Positions 52,501-63,834 of a stretch of 64,000 nt of DNA are shown one piece after another. Below the pieces are notes generated by a model. The model was not told the origin of the DNA. It searched no databases and saw only the letters and a program-made list of their open reading frames with translations. How positions within the stretch are numbered: position 1 is the stretch's first letter; each line of letters opens with the position of its first letter. The translations under genes were made by a program, and so were the position numbers. The stretch lies in the NCBI GenBank assembly GCA_918807975.1, contig OU964928.1, forward strand, positions 1,488,001 to 1,552,000. The letters run 5' to 3'. Origin of the DNA: Aplidium turbinatum. Lineage: Eukaryota; Chordata; Ascidiacea; Aplousobranchia; Polyclinidae.

Positions 52501-55500
52501 AGCAATGTACCTACGTCATTGCTTAACCATTTGATTGACAGATGCCGCTTGGCTGAGTGCAACCGATTCCTTTCTGTGTGTGTGCTCCATTTCTTAATTT
52601 TGCAAAGTGGGTGGGGAAGAAGAAAGATGGCGCCATTTGGCATGAAAATTATTTTGAGTTATTCAACTAATCATCATTGATAGAACGCAAGTCGTCTTTG
52701 CTGGGCCTTTTACATCAAATTGATGTTTTTTGATGCTGTAGAATGTCTGCATTTAAATTTAGAACATTTTCCCACGGTTGTTAAGATGTTAGGCAATTCT
52801 GATTCATAAAATTAGTGACAGATGCTTTTAATTAACAAAATTTTATAAACAATATGTGAAGTTAGCATCCATTGCAATGCTGTGTTTGTCTCATTCAAAT
52901 ACTTTGTAAAATTGTAAACTTCAGTTTGATCGCTTTGGAAAATGTGGCAGCTGTGTTGCAGTTGAAAATAAACGTTCTTGGAATGCCCTGATGAGAATGT
53001 AGGAACATAGATATTTTCCTTATGGGTTTTTACCTACGTTCGTTCAATACAGTATATTTTGTTTCGTTTTGAGTCAATATTTGTGTCATTTCAATCAAAA
53101 AACTTCACTTCGCAGAGCTAATGTGATCCAACGTGACCCATTGTGCTTTATGAGCACTCTTCAAAGATAGGGGGAGAGAACTAGCTATGGCTTGATACGT
53201 TGATTGCCTCATGAGTTGGTTGAACGCAAGAGGAAATGACGCGCTGTGGACAAGCGCATCTCTAAGTTGCCCACCTCAATAGAAGCAGATTAAACTTTTC
53301 TGTGCAAAGGAATTTATTTTCACAAATCAGGAGATACTTCATTTTCTTGATTAAACTTTTCTATTTTCAATTTAATTGAAGTTTGCCTTTTTTTAAGACA
53401 TACACAGAAACTTTATCCAGAAGACAGGTTTAATTCTGACGTAATATATCTTTCTATTGTCGCATAATGTTAACAATTTAGATAAAAATTACACAGTAGT
53501 ATGTAGCTAACTGCTCTTGGCTGATGCTGAGCTTTCGTCGGAGTCTGCCTCGCTTTCTGACCTAGTCTTATTCTGAAACGATCCCTGTTCCATATCTAGA
53601 AAGCTAAAACCTCAATTGCTAAGGTAACAGGGATCAGTTGTCAGTAGATGTTACAGAAAATATATTTCGCACTTATTCAGTGCATCGTCAGTTCACTAGT
53701 AGTAGTATGTAGGCTAGTCAGTAGTATGTAGGCTATACACTTGTACAGAGTGGCATCGTATGCATGTAAATTACCGGCTGAGTAATGTATGTACATAAGG
53801 CATACATACATCGCCATACACAACTGTTTACCGAAACAAACATACCGACAAATTTAACCGAAATTTGCCGAACTCTATCAAGAGATGTCAATCTGACATT
53901 GTTGAACATCTTATCATCTTACATCAGGTGATTTTCTGCTAAGCGTATTTTTGTCTTCGAGCTCACAGTAAATAAAATTCATCTAATCCCTCTATCCATC
54001 ATGTACACAAATCAAAAAAAAAAAAAACTTCAAAGGGTCTTACATATTGCAAACTCAGTCTTGGGCGGGCTCATTGTTTGCTGAATTAATCTTTTTGTTG
54101 TGTATTCCAAAATAAAGCTATTTGTGCGAGTGGGTTGACATGAAACACAATCAAGCGTATACTTTCGGTGTTTCAGCGAATTCCAACGCAAAATTGTTTC
54201 ATTTTTTAACCTGTTTATTCAAACATCACGATGTATCCGAATAAACTTCGCATTTTCGCATCAAACGGTTGCGAAAAGTGAAAACGCGTACAAGTTTCTA
54301 AACTCTGAAACCAAACAAGCAGAATATGAGATACTGAAGCGTGGAGCTTTGTCAATCAGCGCGCAAGACGTTTGATTAGCCAACAAAGTGTGGGATGAAA
54401 GTATTTACAATTTTAAAAGTATGGATGAAGATTTTTATTTCATCCGAATAGTCGGTTTAACTCAATTTTCGTTTAATTTCCGAGACATTTTATTTACTGC
54501 TCAATGCAGTTCTCAATAATTCCTTTGTTTTGATTTAACTTTTGAATGAAACTTCATTTAATTCAAAATTTCAAACATTGTTATCTTGTGGTAGAAGTTT
54601 TCGGTTATGTGAGATTTCTTTTATACCGTTTCATTGCTCCTCTCCAATCAGGGTTGCCAGTTCCGCAGTTTACCCGCCGAGTAGCAGTCGCGTTTTTTTT
54701 TATTTGGTCTCGTTCTGTTTTTACCGAAATTTTGTCGATTTTGGCTATATTTTGCACAAATTTGTCATATTTTAAGCTACTTTTGGGCTTGTTTCATCAC
54801 TTGTGACGGTTGGGTTACTTTTCAGCAACAATTGGGCTGGAAATTTTAAAAACGTCTGGCAGCCCTGTCTCCTATCCGCAAATCTTTTGTACCAAAAGCA
54901 ACAAACAACAATTTGAAGATTATCTTGGATGCAATTATCGAGATGAATCGCGCGTGATCTCGCGGTATCCTAACATAACGCTGCAACCACTCCTGGAGTA
55001 AACACTTCTACAACCCTTGATTGATACGTCACAATTGTTGCTGCAGCTTGCAGGAACCGTTATTGTGAATCATGCGACGGGTCGTCTTCTCGATGCGCAC
55101 TATGCTCGCGGAAGAGCTTCCTCCACAAGGGGACTTGCCTAAAAAACTGCCCTAAGGGGTTTAGAAGGAATAAACGAAAACGACGATGCACTCCAAGGAA
55201 AGGTAACTTCACTTGATATAATAATAGCATTGTTGTGAGAATGATTCCTTTCAGATCATTTGAATTGTGAAATGTTGCTAGTCCTCTAAAATTCTTTTGT
55301 GAGACATTACCTTAGCAGTTTTGCTTTGTCGCAGAATCGAATGAAAATTGCATTCGTAAAGTCTTTAAACATGGATACGTGAAATTCCTCACTGTTTAAG
55401 TCTGGTGTTTGAAACACAACTACACATAGTGTATGCACGATGAAACACAATGTGATTTCAATTTATGTTGTTCGTACGTTTGTCAGCAAATACTAACTGG

Positions 55501-56861
55501 TATTTTGTAATAGTTTTAAATTGCTTTCTATTTTTCACACAGACATACATACACACATACACACACACACACACACGCACACACGCACACACGCACACGC
55601 ACACGCACACGCACACGCACACACACACACACACACACACACGAATTCCACGCAGTATGTAAGGGAACAGTTAAGGGATACGTGTTATCTCACATACGTT
55701 TCAACGTGTTTTATTTTGCATACTTTTTAACGTCATATACAACTAAAGCATTATGACTTCACAGTTGGCTACATGTAGGAAACAAACTGCAGAACACGTG
55801 CGCAGTGAATTTCTCAAGTGTAGATCGAAGACATCTGTATAATATAATACAACATGTCATATGCAGTAACGTTGACAGGGGTGGTCCAGGGGTGCTTTTG
55901 GACCCGGGCCCGAGAAAATTTTAGCGGCCCAGAGTCTTTTCAAGAGGGCCTGGAAGCCACCGCGTATTCTTTGGATATTATGCGTTTTTCTTTCGTTTCA
56001 GAATTGCTATGATTCGGGCCCAAGAATATCATTGGTACCGGGCCCAAAATATCCTCTCAACGGCCCTGGTTATATATGTTACTGCAAAGTATGTTATTGC
56101 TAACCGGGCCACAAGACTTAACCTCAATTGCTTCAAGTTTACTTCATTTTAGTATAAAACGGTGACATTTGCCATATTGTATTGTCGGTTACATCTTTGC
56201 TTTTGTGTTTTTGACGAAAATGAAGAGTTTTGAATGCAATGGGTAAACATTTGTAATGTTAGTTGATGCTGTACTTCCACAGTATATCGTCTAACTTTTA
56301 GTTAAAAAATGAACAACTTATTTTATTTTCAGTGTGCTTGTATAGCCCTTGGGTAAAGACCACATCGCGAAAGTGCAGCTGTAAAGATGGAATGTGGAAA
56401 AAAATTATAAAGACGCGAAAAATCATCAAAGGAGGAAAAAAATGCAGAAGGACTTTTAGATCAAAACTTTGTCATGCACCCTTTGGCAGAAAATGTCCAT
56501 CATCATCTGATTCCGAAACAAGTACGTATCCATTGTGGTCATGGTTTGTGGTTTATGACGCAGTTATTTTTATTGTTACACACTATCACACAGGCGAAGA
56601 CATGCATGGCTATGTTTTTATTTTTGAAAGAATCTAATTACTTGTTCAGGACAGTGGCCACGGTTCAGTAATCACGCGTTCTTAGCCACTATTGAGGTCA
56701 TGACCTTTTATAAACTACCTATCTCTTTGCTACTGTCATGCTTCGATGAACTGGTTTCAGAGTTACCAGAACCAGATAACTTTGAGAAATATTTTTACAA
56801 ACTGTTGTTTTATTTTTTCAACATTTTGCAGTGTGGACAATGGTGTTGCTTCAAGCAATAA
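49532..56861 (+). CDS. RSPO-like: R-spondin-like secreted Wnt modulator
   Basis: Secreted R-spondins raise Wnt receptor levels by binding LGR4-6 and the E3 ligases ZNRF3/RNF43. Exons: possible signal peptide 49532-49607 (MSAFIILTWLELITVTSAVA), FU1 50493-50678, FU2 55047-55202, thrombospondin-like 56333-56521, possible terminal exon 56761-56861. Every junction is phase 1, and the total of about 235 residues fits the family (234-272). Cysteine spacing in FU1 (C-x3-C-x2-C-x5-C-x2-C-x18-C-x3-C) is identical to human RSPO3, and FU2 is nearly so (SRKSFLHKGTCLKNCPKGF). The third domain (YSPW, then six cysteines) replaces the TSR and is very basic. Odd points: the FU2 loop that normally carries two LGR-binding Phe reads DGSSSR, and the Gln used for ZNRF3 is not evident. 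The middle three exons are secure; the first and last are inferred from phase and position. Confidence 0.85.
50788..50865 (+). mobile_element. tRNA-like SINE head, family 3
   Basis: TGCGTGGCTGAGTGGTGAAA (A box) and GTCGCCGGTTCGATACCGG (perfect T arm with B box). The flanks do not form an acceptor stem, so this is a tRNA-derived SINE and not a working tRNA. It matches the heads at 14452 and 34946. Confidence 0.6.
51066..51331. promoter_or_regulatory. Cluster of three TGACGTCA (CRE-like) sites
   Basis: Exact palindromic octamers at 51066-51073, 51277-51284 and 51324-51331, with further ACGTCAC half-sites, about 400 bases past R-spondin exon FU1. TGACGTCA is the known CREB/ATF binding site. A role as an intronic enhancer is inference. 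Confidence 0.4.
54649..54867. mobile_element. hAT MITE in R-spondin intron
   Basis: Ends CAGGGTTGCCAGTTCC and GTCTGGCAGCCCTG, flanks TCTCCAAT (54641-54648) and TCTCCTAT (54868-54875), an 8-bp duplication with one change. Same family as the 76 bp copy at 11789. Confidence 0.85.
55550..55643. repeat. CA / CACACG microsatellite
   Basis: Continuous (CA)n interspersed with CACACG units, in the R-spondin intron between FU2 and the thrombospondin-like exon. Confidence 0.95.
55864..56068. mobile_element. Short GGGCCC-rich hAT MITE
   Basis: Ends CAGTAACGTTGACAGGGG and CTCTCAACGGCCCTG, flanks GTCATATG (55856-55863) and GTTATATA (56069-56076), six of eight bases alike. Its ends and inner motifs (GACCCGGGCCCGAG, ATTGGTACCGGGCCC) match the 4.3 kb element at 56935. 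Confidence 0.75.
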
Positions 56862-57819
56862 GCAGTAGCTTATGTGTCGCAAGCGATCATGCCTTGATCT
56901 AGTACTAGTACTTCAAACTTTGATCTTAGTCAACCAGGGCCGTTGACAGGATTTCTCGGGCCCGGTACCAATTTATTTTCGGGCCCCCTTCGGCCTTCAT
57001 CGACTATGTTATGAAAATAAAGGTTGTTTACAAACTTTTATTGATGTCGTTTAAGCATGGTCATTTAACAAATCTTGCGCAATCTTAAAATTTCTTGAAC
57101 CGAAAAACTTACTATCTCCATCTAGCGGCTGCTTTTTTGAACTTTTATTTGTCACATGGCGCTAGAGTATTCTAGGCTCACCAGAAGAGAATTTACAGCA
57201 AAGGTAGTGCAGACAGTCAGAAAGTTTTCAATTTGATTTGGGAAAGGTGTTTGGGCCTCAATCAAACATTTGCTGATTGCTGCAATCTGAAAAGCGGTTT
57301 TATGCAGTTTTTAGTGCAGTGCAATTTTTAGTGCAGAAACAGGGATAGCAATCTTCTTACCTGTGCCATTTCAGTTTGAGTTTAAACAAATATTAACCTG
57401 TTTATGTTGAAATTCGTGTTTCGGGTAATATTCATGGTTAGGGAAATCACTATACTGGACTAAACTAAATTCTTACTTTACTGTTTGGTGGCTGAAGTGG
57501 CTATTTGACCACCAGAAAGCTGAAGTGAAGTGCTATGTTAAGCCCTTTGGAGGCCCCTGGGGCCAAAATAATTTTGAGCCCCTTATTGGCAAGCAGACTT
57601 ATGATAATGTAGTGTGTATGTTAACTGCACTGATATGGAAAGGTGGTTCACTTCACTAGACTTTCTCACCAGTTGAGAAAACAATACAAATGTAAATAAG
57701 AGCAAACACAGGTCTATCAAGTCATAGCTACACCTTTGCTTGCAATGAAAGCCAAAAGTGTTAACGATTTCTAAACATACTGGCAACGGTCATGAAGCGT
57801 ATGGGTCATTCAACCCAGA

Positions 57820-58268
57820 TCTTATATCACACAGTAGAAGCTGGTACCTATCAAAATTTGACATGCTTATCACATTGAGTTCATACAATTTTTTACATCG
57901 GACAAGAATTGACAAAATTATGAAAATTTTAAATTGGTTACCTACATTTAGAAGCAATTTTTTCCAAAAATTACAATTGGCATTTGAAATTTCACTAACC
58001 TATTATTTTTAAATGTATAGCCATAACATAGCAAAACAGTTTAGAAGTGCAAAAAAAAGTGAATTCACAAATGCTTTAACAAACAACATTTTAACACTTT
58101 CACCAAGTGGTAATTATGTTTTGCCTTATAGGATCGCCGAGGTGGAGGCTGACTTGGTGACCTCATAAGGTCTTTCGCTTCTTTCCTATCTCACTTTTAT
58201 GTAATGTACCAGTGCATTTGATGTGATATTTTGTGAAAAAAAATAAACCAGTGATTGATTGATTAAAC
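57820..58268 (+). mobile_element. Possible LINE 3' end inside the hAT element
   Basis: GGATCGCCGAGGTGGAGGCT, then ATGTAATGTACCAGTGC and TGTGAAAAAAAATAAACC, ending in a TGATTGATTGATT tail, resemble the 3' UTR and short-repeat tail of CR1/L2-like LINEs. The 5' limit is uncertain and no conserved protein is seen. Confidence 0.4.
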
Positions 58269-60703
58269 CACTCACCTATACAATACTTTCAAAAAGCTAA
58301 CAAGTACTCAATCAAAATGCTAACATGAAAACTCAAATGTGCATAATCAGGAACTTAAGTACGATAAAAACAATAGTTTACCAATCTAGTGATATACTTT
58401 CAATTCACAACAGAACAGTGTTAATCCATAACAGCACAGAATGGCGTACATGGTTTATTAACTAGGCCTACTCACACAAGATACACTATTATTAGAAACC
58501 TGTTGTTAATCATGCTATATTTCACTAAAACATTTTTTTTATTAATTGCTTTATTTTTGGAACATTGTGGTTGTTGAATTTAAGAAGCACAATTATTATG
58601 AGCAGCAGTTGCTGTAATCTAACTGTTGAATTAACTTTTCTACATGTAATTATTTTTTCATATGCAAACACCATTGGTCATGCTAAAAACAGTTGTTATT
58701 GAAATGGTGCATGAGTGCTGACTTATGTAGATGAAGTTTAATAATTTTATCACATGTTGCAACTACTTCACAGGAATCACAGCATACATAAGAAAATTAC
58801 TATGATCTTTAACAAAACGGAGCAATATTTACAGTGTAACACTAGTTAATAGGTTTCTAGGTAAGGTCTAACAGCTTCATCACTCACTGACAACTTTGCA
58901 GTACTCAGAAAGCCTTCATAGGTTACTGGTGCTTAATGAAATGTTATAATGCTTACTGCACAATACCGGCTAACTACTACCTAGTTAAACTTTTATAACT
59001 TCATAAACAATCATCAAACCAGCAGTGTACAGAACACAGCAGAAATATAACTAATAGTAAACACAGGTCTATCAAGTTATAGCTTCATCTTTGCTTGGAA
59101 TGAAAGAAATGAAACATAAAGCAGCAACGATTTGAAATCACAAACAAAATACTGGCAACTGTCATAAAATACTTATTATACTGGTATCTAAATGTAATAT
59201 GCTGGTTACACTTGCTGATAGCTACCTCTGTAAAGTCAGGGATATTTATAATTGCGGGATTGTAAATGCTAAAAATGAAATGCTAATTAATCTATGAGAA
59301 ATGCTATTTTGTTTACTGTTCACAATTTTTTAGCAATAAACAAAATATGACTGCACAAATGGAATAGGCTACAAATAAGACAAACATTTTTATGGCCTAC
59401 AGTTAAAGGCAGGTTAATTGATTATATACCTATTACACTACTCAATGTTCGCTTATTACTTGCTGACCTTTGACTTTGAGGTCAGTTTTTGAATTGTTTG
59501 TCTTACTTTTGGTGGTCGTTCTTAAGCTTGTGGCCTGCTGATCACTTTATCTGGTTCTTACCACAGCAATTAAAGACATGGGTAAAGATGGCATTAAATG
59601 CTTCATGGTTTCTGGTACATTCAAGGTTTAACATTTGGCTCAACATAACTTTTGAAAAAAAAAAACTATGCAAAGACCTTGGAGAAAAACATTCCCTTGT
59701 TTGGAACATCTGCGAAACTTTTACAGCACATCTGCACCATTGGTAATCATAGTAAACGAATGTACTCCAATTGCAATAATGGCAAAGCAAAGTTTGCTTG
59801 GTTCTGACAAACCTCCATGTTCAGCCATTTCAAAGAATTCCTCTTTGAGAGTTTTGTTTATCTGAAATGTTCAAAGCAAGAATGTCGGTAGTTTAAACAA
59901 GACATCTTCTTTATGAAATGCTGAATGAAATCTTGGTACATAGCAAGGTTACACCATTCTAGAACTAGATTACCGGTTGTAAACCAGTAACATTCACTTT
60001 GAAGTAAAGCTTAAGAAAACAAAACACCCTGTAAAACCAAAACGTTAAGCTAAAAGTGCAACAGCCTTAATGCAGCTTCTGACACTTCAAAAAATACTTT
60101 TACCTTGCAAGTTATACCGGTAGATGTAGAAAAAATATTTTATTGTTAAATGGGATATCAATAGACCAACCATACTTTAAGCTAGTCCAGTATTACAAAA
60201 AGTATTTCATGTGTCTTGTTTACTTATTGGCAGACTTCAAAATCAATCGTACCTGACTCTTAAAGTTTATGCTAACGAGAAGCTAACCTACAAAACATGA
60301 ACGCTTTCACCTTATGCTAAAGAAAGGTTTCAATCTATGCTTTTGCAAAATTTATACAAGGCATTGCAATTAAGTTATGCAAATGTCTTATATAATTTGC
60401 CCATTTATGACAATCATTTTAAAATGAGCTGTCTACTTTGTGGTTTAACCTATAACAGTAATACACAAAGTATGGTGACCCTACCACTACCAGTGTATAA
60501 AGCGGTTTCAGTTCAACAGTTGCCAATTCCAAAGTTTTACCACAAAATACAAAAAAATAAACAACCAAAATAATTAAAACACATTTATCTTAAACACACC
60601 TTTGTAGGAATTGGGCCTGTCTTGATTTCAAGTATTCAATTGCAACCAACCTGTTTTATTTCAAATGCAGGTAATTTTACTAATGTTGTCACATTTTAAC
60701 TTA

Positions 60704-61087
60704 AGATAATGTGGTTTTTAGAGATGTTATGGTATAAGGGCCCAGCATCTCATTGGTACCGGGCCTAAATTATCTTGTCAATGAACAAGTAGGCTACACG
60801 CAGTAAACTTTAACAACTAAAAAACAGATTGTTACTGAAACGCAAAAGTCAATTACCTGTGGGCCCCCTGAAATTCTATCACAAAATAACGACCAAGATA
60901 ATGTGGTGATTTTAGAGATATTTTGATATAAGGGCCCAGGCCCAGCATCTCATTGGTACCGGACCTAAATTATCTTCTCAATGGAAGTACACACAGTAAA
61001 CTTTAGCAGCTAAAAAACATGTTGTCACTGACACGCAAAAGTCTATTACTAGTAGGCCCCCTGAGATGGTGGGCCCAGTACCCAGAA
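60704..61087. repeat. Two-unit tandem duplication, about 190 bp each
   Basis: Both units contain TTTTAGAGAT, AAGGGCCCAG, GCATCTCATTGGTACCGG, AAATTATCTT, CAGTAAACTTTA and a GGCCCCCTGA end. It is part of the 4.3 kb hAT-like element. Confidence 0.8.
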
Positions 61088-61286
61088 GGGGGCCCGGTAC
61101 TTTACCATCTGACGGCTAAAATAGCAGTTTTAACCTCTGATAGCAATTCCTTCAGATCTGATTATATTAAGATCTTGATTATGTTTGAAGTCGCGGGGAA
61201 TTTTTAAAATCCGGGCCCCTCAAATATTCCGGGCCCGGGTCCAAAAGTACCACCTAGACCCCCCTGTCAACGCCCCTGTAGTCAAC

Positions 61287-62560
61287 TTTGAATTGAGGAA
61301 AGAATTTATTTTCTTAACTGTACCCTGAATGCTTAGTGTTCAAAAATGTAACAGTTTTTCACGAAGTGAACAATCACTTTAAAATTACTTTAGAAATAGA
61401 ATCATTCTTGCTCTCCGCCCGAAAACTTTAGTCTGGATATGATCTATGTAGCGTTGGCAGGGGGGGGCAGGAGGTACTTTTGGGCTCAGGTATGCTTTTA
61501 GGGGCCGTAATCTTTCCGAACGACCCTAAAACTTGAAGAAACCACCGCGTATTCTTTGACTCTAGTTTGTTTTTCATTGAAGTGTTTTGACTTGAGGCCT
61601 GAAGTCTCATGGGTAGCCTGTGGTGGCTACAGGCCAAAAGTATACTTTCAAAGCCCCTGCCTTTGCCTCGTCATTGCATGTTAGTTTTCTCCGTTATCTG
61701 ATCGAAAAAGCAATTACACTGGTAGCTGAAAGATGGGATATATTGGCCAACCAAGAATATACCTTTTGCAATTTACCAAAAAGGTTTGCTGATAAAAAGC
61801 TGCAATGGCACTCTACCATCCACAATTCAAAGTATACTTGGAAGAACACATCGTAAACGTTTTGAGAAAGTGACAGGACGACCAACGCGGTGGCTTTGTT
61901 GATACGTCTGCCAAATCGACAAGAAAATCAAAGAAACGTCCCGCGACTTTAACGTGGTTCCTCATTAGTTAATCAGCCAAGAAGAACGTTGATTACCTGA
62001 GTCGACTTCAAACCATTGCAAATATGTCCGTTCTCAATATCTTTGTCTATGAGATTCCCCCTTTTCAAATGTAAATTCTTTTAATTTTTTATCAAGTGCT
62101 TTTAAACTGTTGAAGTTCAAATAAATTTGGCAACACTCCAAGACTTTTAAGCAGTACATTATTATCGAAATGATAATAGTTTTTCGACAAATTTAATGGA
62201 CACTGGCGCTCCATTTTCCGTGTGCAAATGGGGTTTTACTTTCCAAAGGAAGGAGATGTTTGCTTACTTTATCAGCACATCGGCTGTCCCCATGGCTGTT
62301 ATGTTCTTCTTTTCTGAAGATAGACATTACTGTATTGTGGGCAACAGTAACATCAACGTACCTTTATACTAAAAGAGATCAACATGTACTGCCCAAGTTG
62401 AATTATAGAAAATTTGGTTCAGCTTCTTACTTCAGCGCAGCTGGTGCAGAACGTATACTTCCTTTCGTTGTTCAATGTGATGTCACAAAACTTTGGTGGC
62501 AAAGCATTCAACATGAGATGCAAGCTGCTTCAGTTAAAAGTGCTTCGCTCCTCTTGTAAG
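61287..62560. other. Gene-free stretch with a hAT-family relic
   Basis: About 61445-61660 resembles the GGGCCC-rich hAT family (GCGTTGGCAGGGGGGG, GGAGGTACTTTTGGGCTCAG, AACTTGAAGAAACCACCGCG). A 99-residue reading frame at 62260-62559 has no recognisable domain. Confidence 0.45.
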
Positions 62561-62562
62561 TT

Positions 62563-62621
62563 GGAAGTATATCGGTCAAAACGTAGATCTTTTGAAGTAT
62601 ATCGGTCAAAACGTAGATCTT
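62563..62621. repeat. Perfect two-unit 30-bp tandem repeat
   Basis: GAAGTATATCGGTCAAAACG with TAGATCTTT occurs twice head to tail. Confidence 0.9.
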
Positions 62622-63750
62622 TATCAATATAAGGCACACTCACATTTCTGAGGTGATTCTCCATGGATGGCCATACTGAGGGCTGTGACAGGGTTTCTAC
62701 ACAAACCACCCGGGATTCCGCCCGAGTGGAACAAGTTGGTGAAGTTTCTTGGATAATCATTTTTTTTTCATTTTGATTGTGTGTTCTTAGCACTGATGGC
62801 TGCTTTCTTTCTGTTACTGGTGCAGATGCGTACAAGGCAGTCGGCATATTTCAACTTTTGTTTGGGATTTGGTTGTCACCAGCTGCCATTCCTCTTTTTG
62901 TCCTTATTTTCTATTTGTTTTCAACTCTAAAACTATTTTTCCTTTCTTTAAGTGTTTGTGTGAGTGGGCCACAGCCAACTGCACAGTCCGTTGCAGGTTT
63001 AAGTAAATTATCTCATTGACTGTTAATCAACAAGCAACTAAAGTGGGGTTACATCGTCATGCTTGACTGGCTTTTGAAGCGGTTGTTTTAATTGGGATGG
63101 TAATCCTGTGAAGATCAGTGGAAGACTTTCAAGATTTTATTCTCCATGTTTCAAATAGCAACACAGCCCCATGTCTGTGTGTTATGGTCTTTAATCTTTT
63201 TGGCTCTTTGCCATTTTAAAAGTCTTTAACTCTCGATTTAAAAGTTGTAGACGATCTGCTTGGACGTTACCATGCCACTGGACGTAAATTGCTCATTGTT
63301 CATATTCCAAGAATAAATTGTAGGAAATTTAAAACAAAGTGCTCAATGCAGGTAGCAGAGCTAATAATTACAAAAATTAAAATGACTAGTATGCGCTACC
63401 TAAGGTTTCATGCTAAGTGCAATCATCAGATGCAACACTTATTCAAATAGAATTTTATTGTCCGTGTTTTGGCCATATGATTCGCAATAAGTTACTTCTA
63501 TCTCACAACAGAGAAACTTGGCGCTTTATTGCCTCCAACCTTTGAGGAAAGGAAGGAATTTAATAATGATAATGGTATTTTTATTGTTTGAGCAAAACTT
63601 GCCAGCAAACAAAAGGTTAAGACATGAATGGTTAAGGAGCTGGTTTGCTTTGAATTACTTTTTCAGAGTTTGATTGGCAGGCATCAGTTAACGAGCCACC
63701 TCCCATCAAGAACAGGTCGAGCGATGTTCATAAAAATATTAAGGTGCTTT
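62622..63750. other. Right-end stretch, no gene supported
   Basis: A minus-strand open stretch (62655-62800) ending at a GTGAGT-like donor could be an exon, but nothing conserved was recognised. Otherwise AT-rich. Confidence 0.35.
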
Positions 63751-63753
63751 TCA

Positions 63754-63834
63754 ACCAACTCACCAATGACTTTGTACATTGATTCAACGTCTGCAGATGT
63801 TAAATCAGTGCAAAAATAGTTAAATTGCTAGCTG
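63754..63834. mobile_element. Palindromic MITE copy
   Basis: TTTGTACATTGATTCAACGT, centre CTGCAGATG, then TTAAATCAGTGCAAAAATAG and TAAATTGCTAGCTGG. Both arms are present with several changes. Confidence 0.7.

Larger units (their letters stand above)
50679..55046. other. R-spondin intron between FU1 and FU2
   Basis: A 4.4 kb intron. It contains a tRNA-like SINE head (50788-50860), three TGACGTCA octamers within 266 bases (51066, 51277, 51324) and a 219 bp hAT MITE (54649-54867). A short inverted pair GATCCCTGTT/AACAGGGATC lies near 53580-53636. No other gene was seen. Confidence 0.7.
56935..61278. mobile_element. 4.3 kb hAT-like element
   Basis: Terminal repeats CAGGGCCGTTGACAGG and CCTGTCAACGCCCCTG with exact 8-bp target duplication TAGTCAAC (56927-56934, 61279-61286). 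Sub-terminal GGGCCCGGTACC motifs occur at both ends. No transposase could be recognised despite the autonomous-like size. An inner unit of about 190 bp is tandemly duplicated near the right end (about 60704-60896 and 60900-61087). A second pair, around 57690-57790 and 59060-59170, is repeated with the words CACAGGTCTATCAAGT. A LINE-like 3' end lies at about 58228-58268. It begins 73 bases beyond the proposed R-spondin stop. Confidence 0.88.

Noticed and set aside
55458-55730. Cys/Val- or His/Thr-repeat reading frames
   Set aside because: Translation of a CA microsatellite.
62530-62847. Minus-strand 105-residue frame with a donor-like end
   Set aside because: It partly translates a 30-bp tandem repeat; the remaining piece may be an exon but nothing conserved was recognised.
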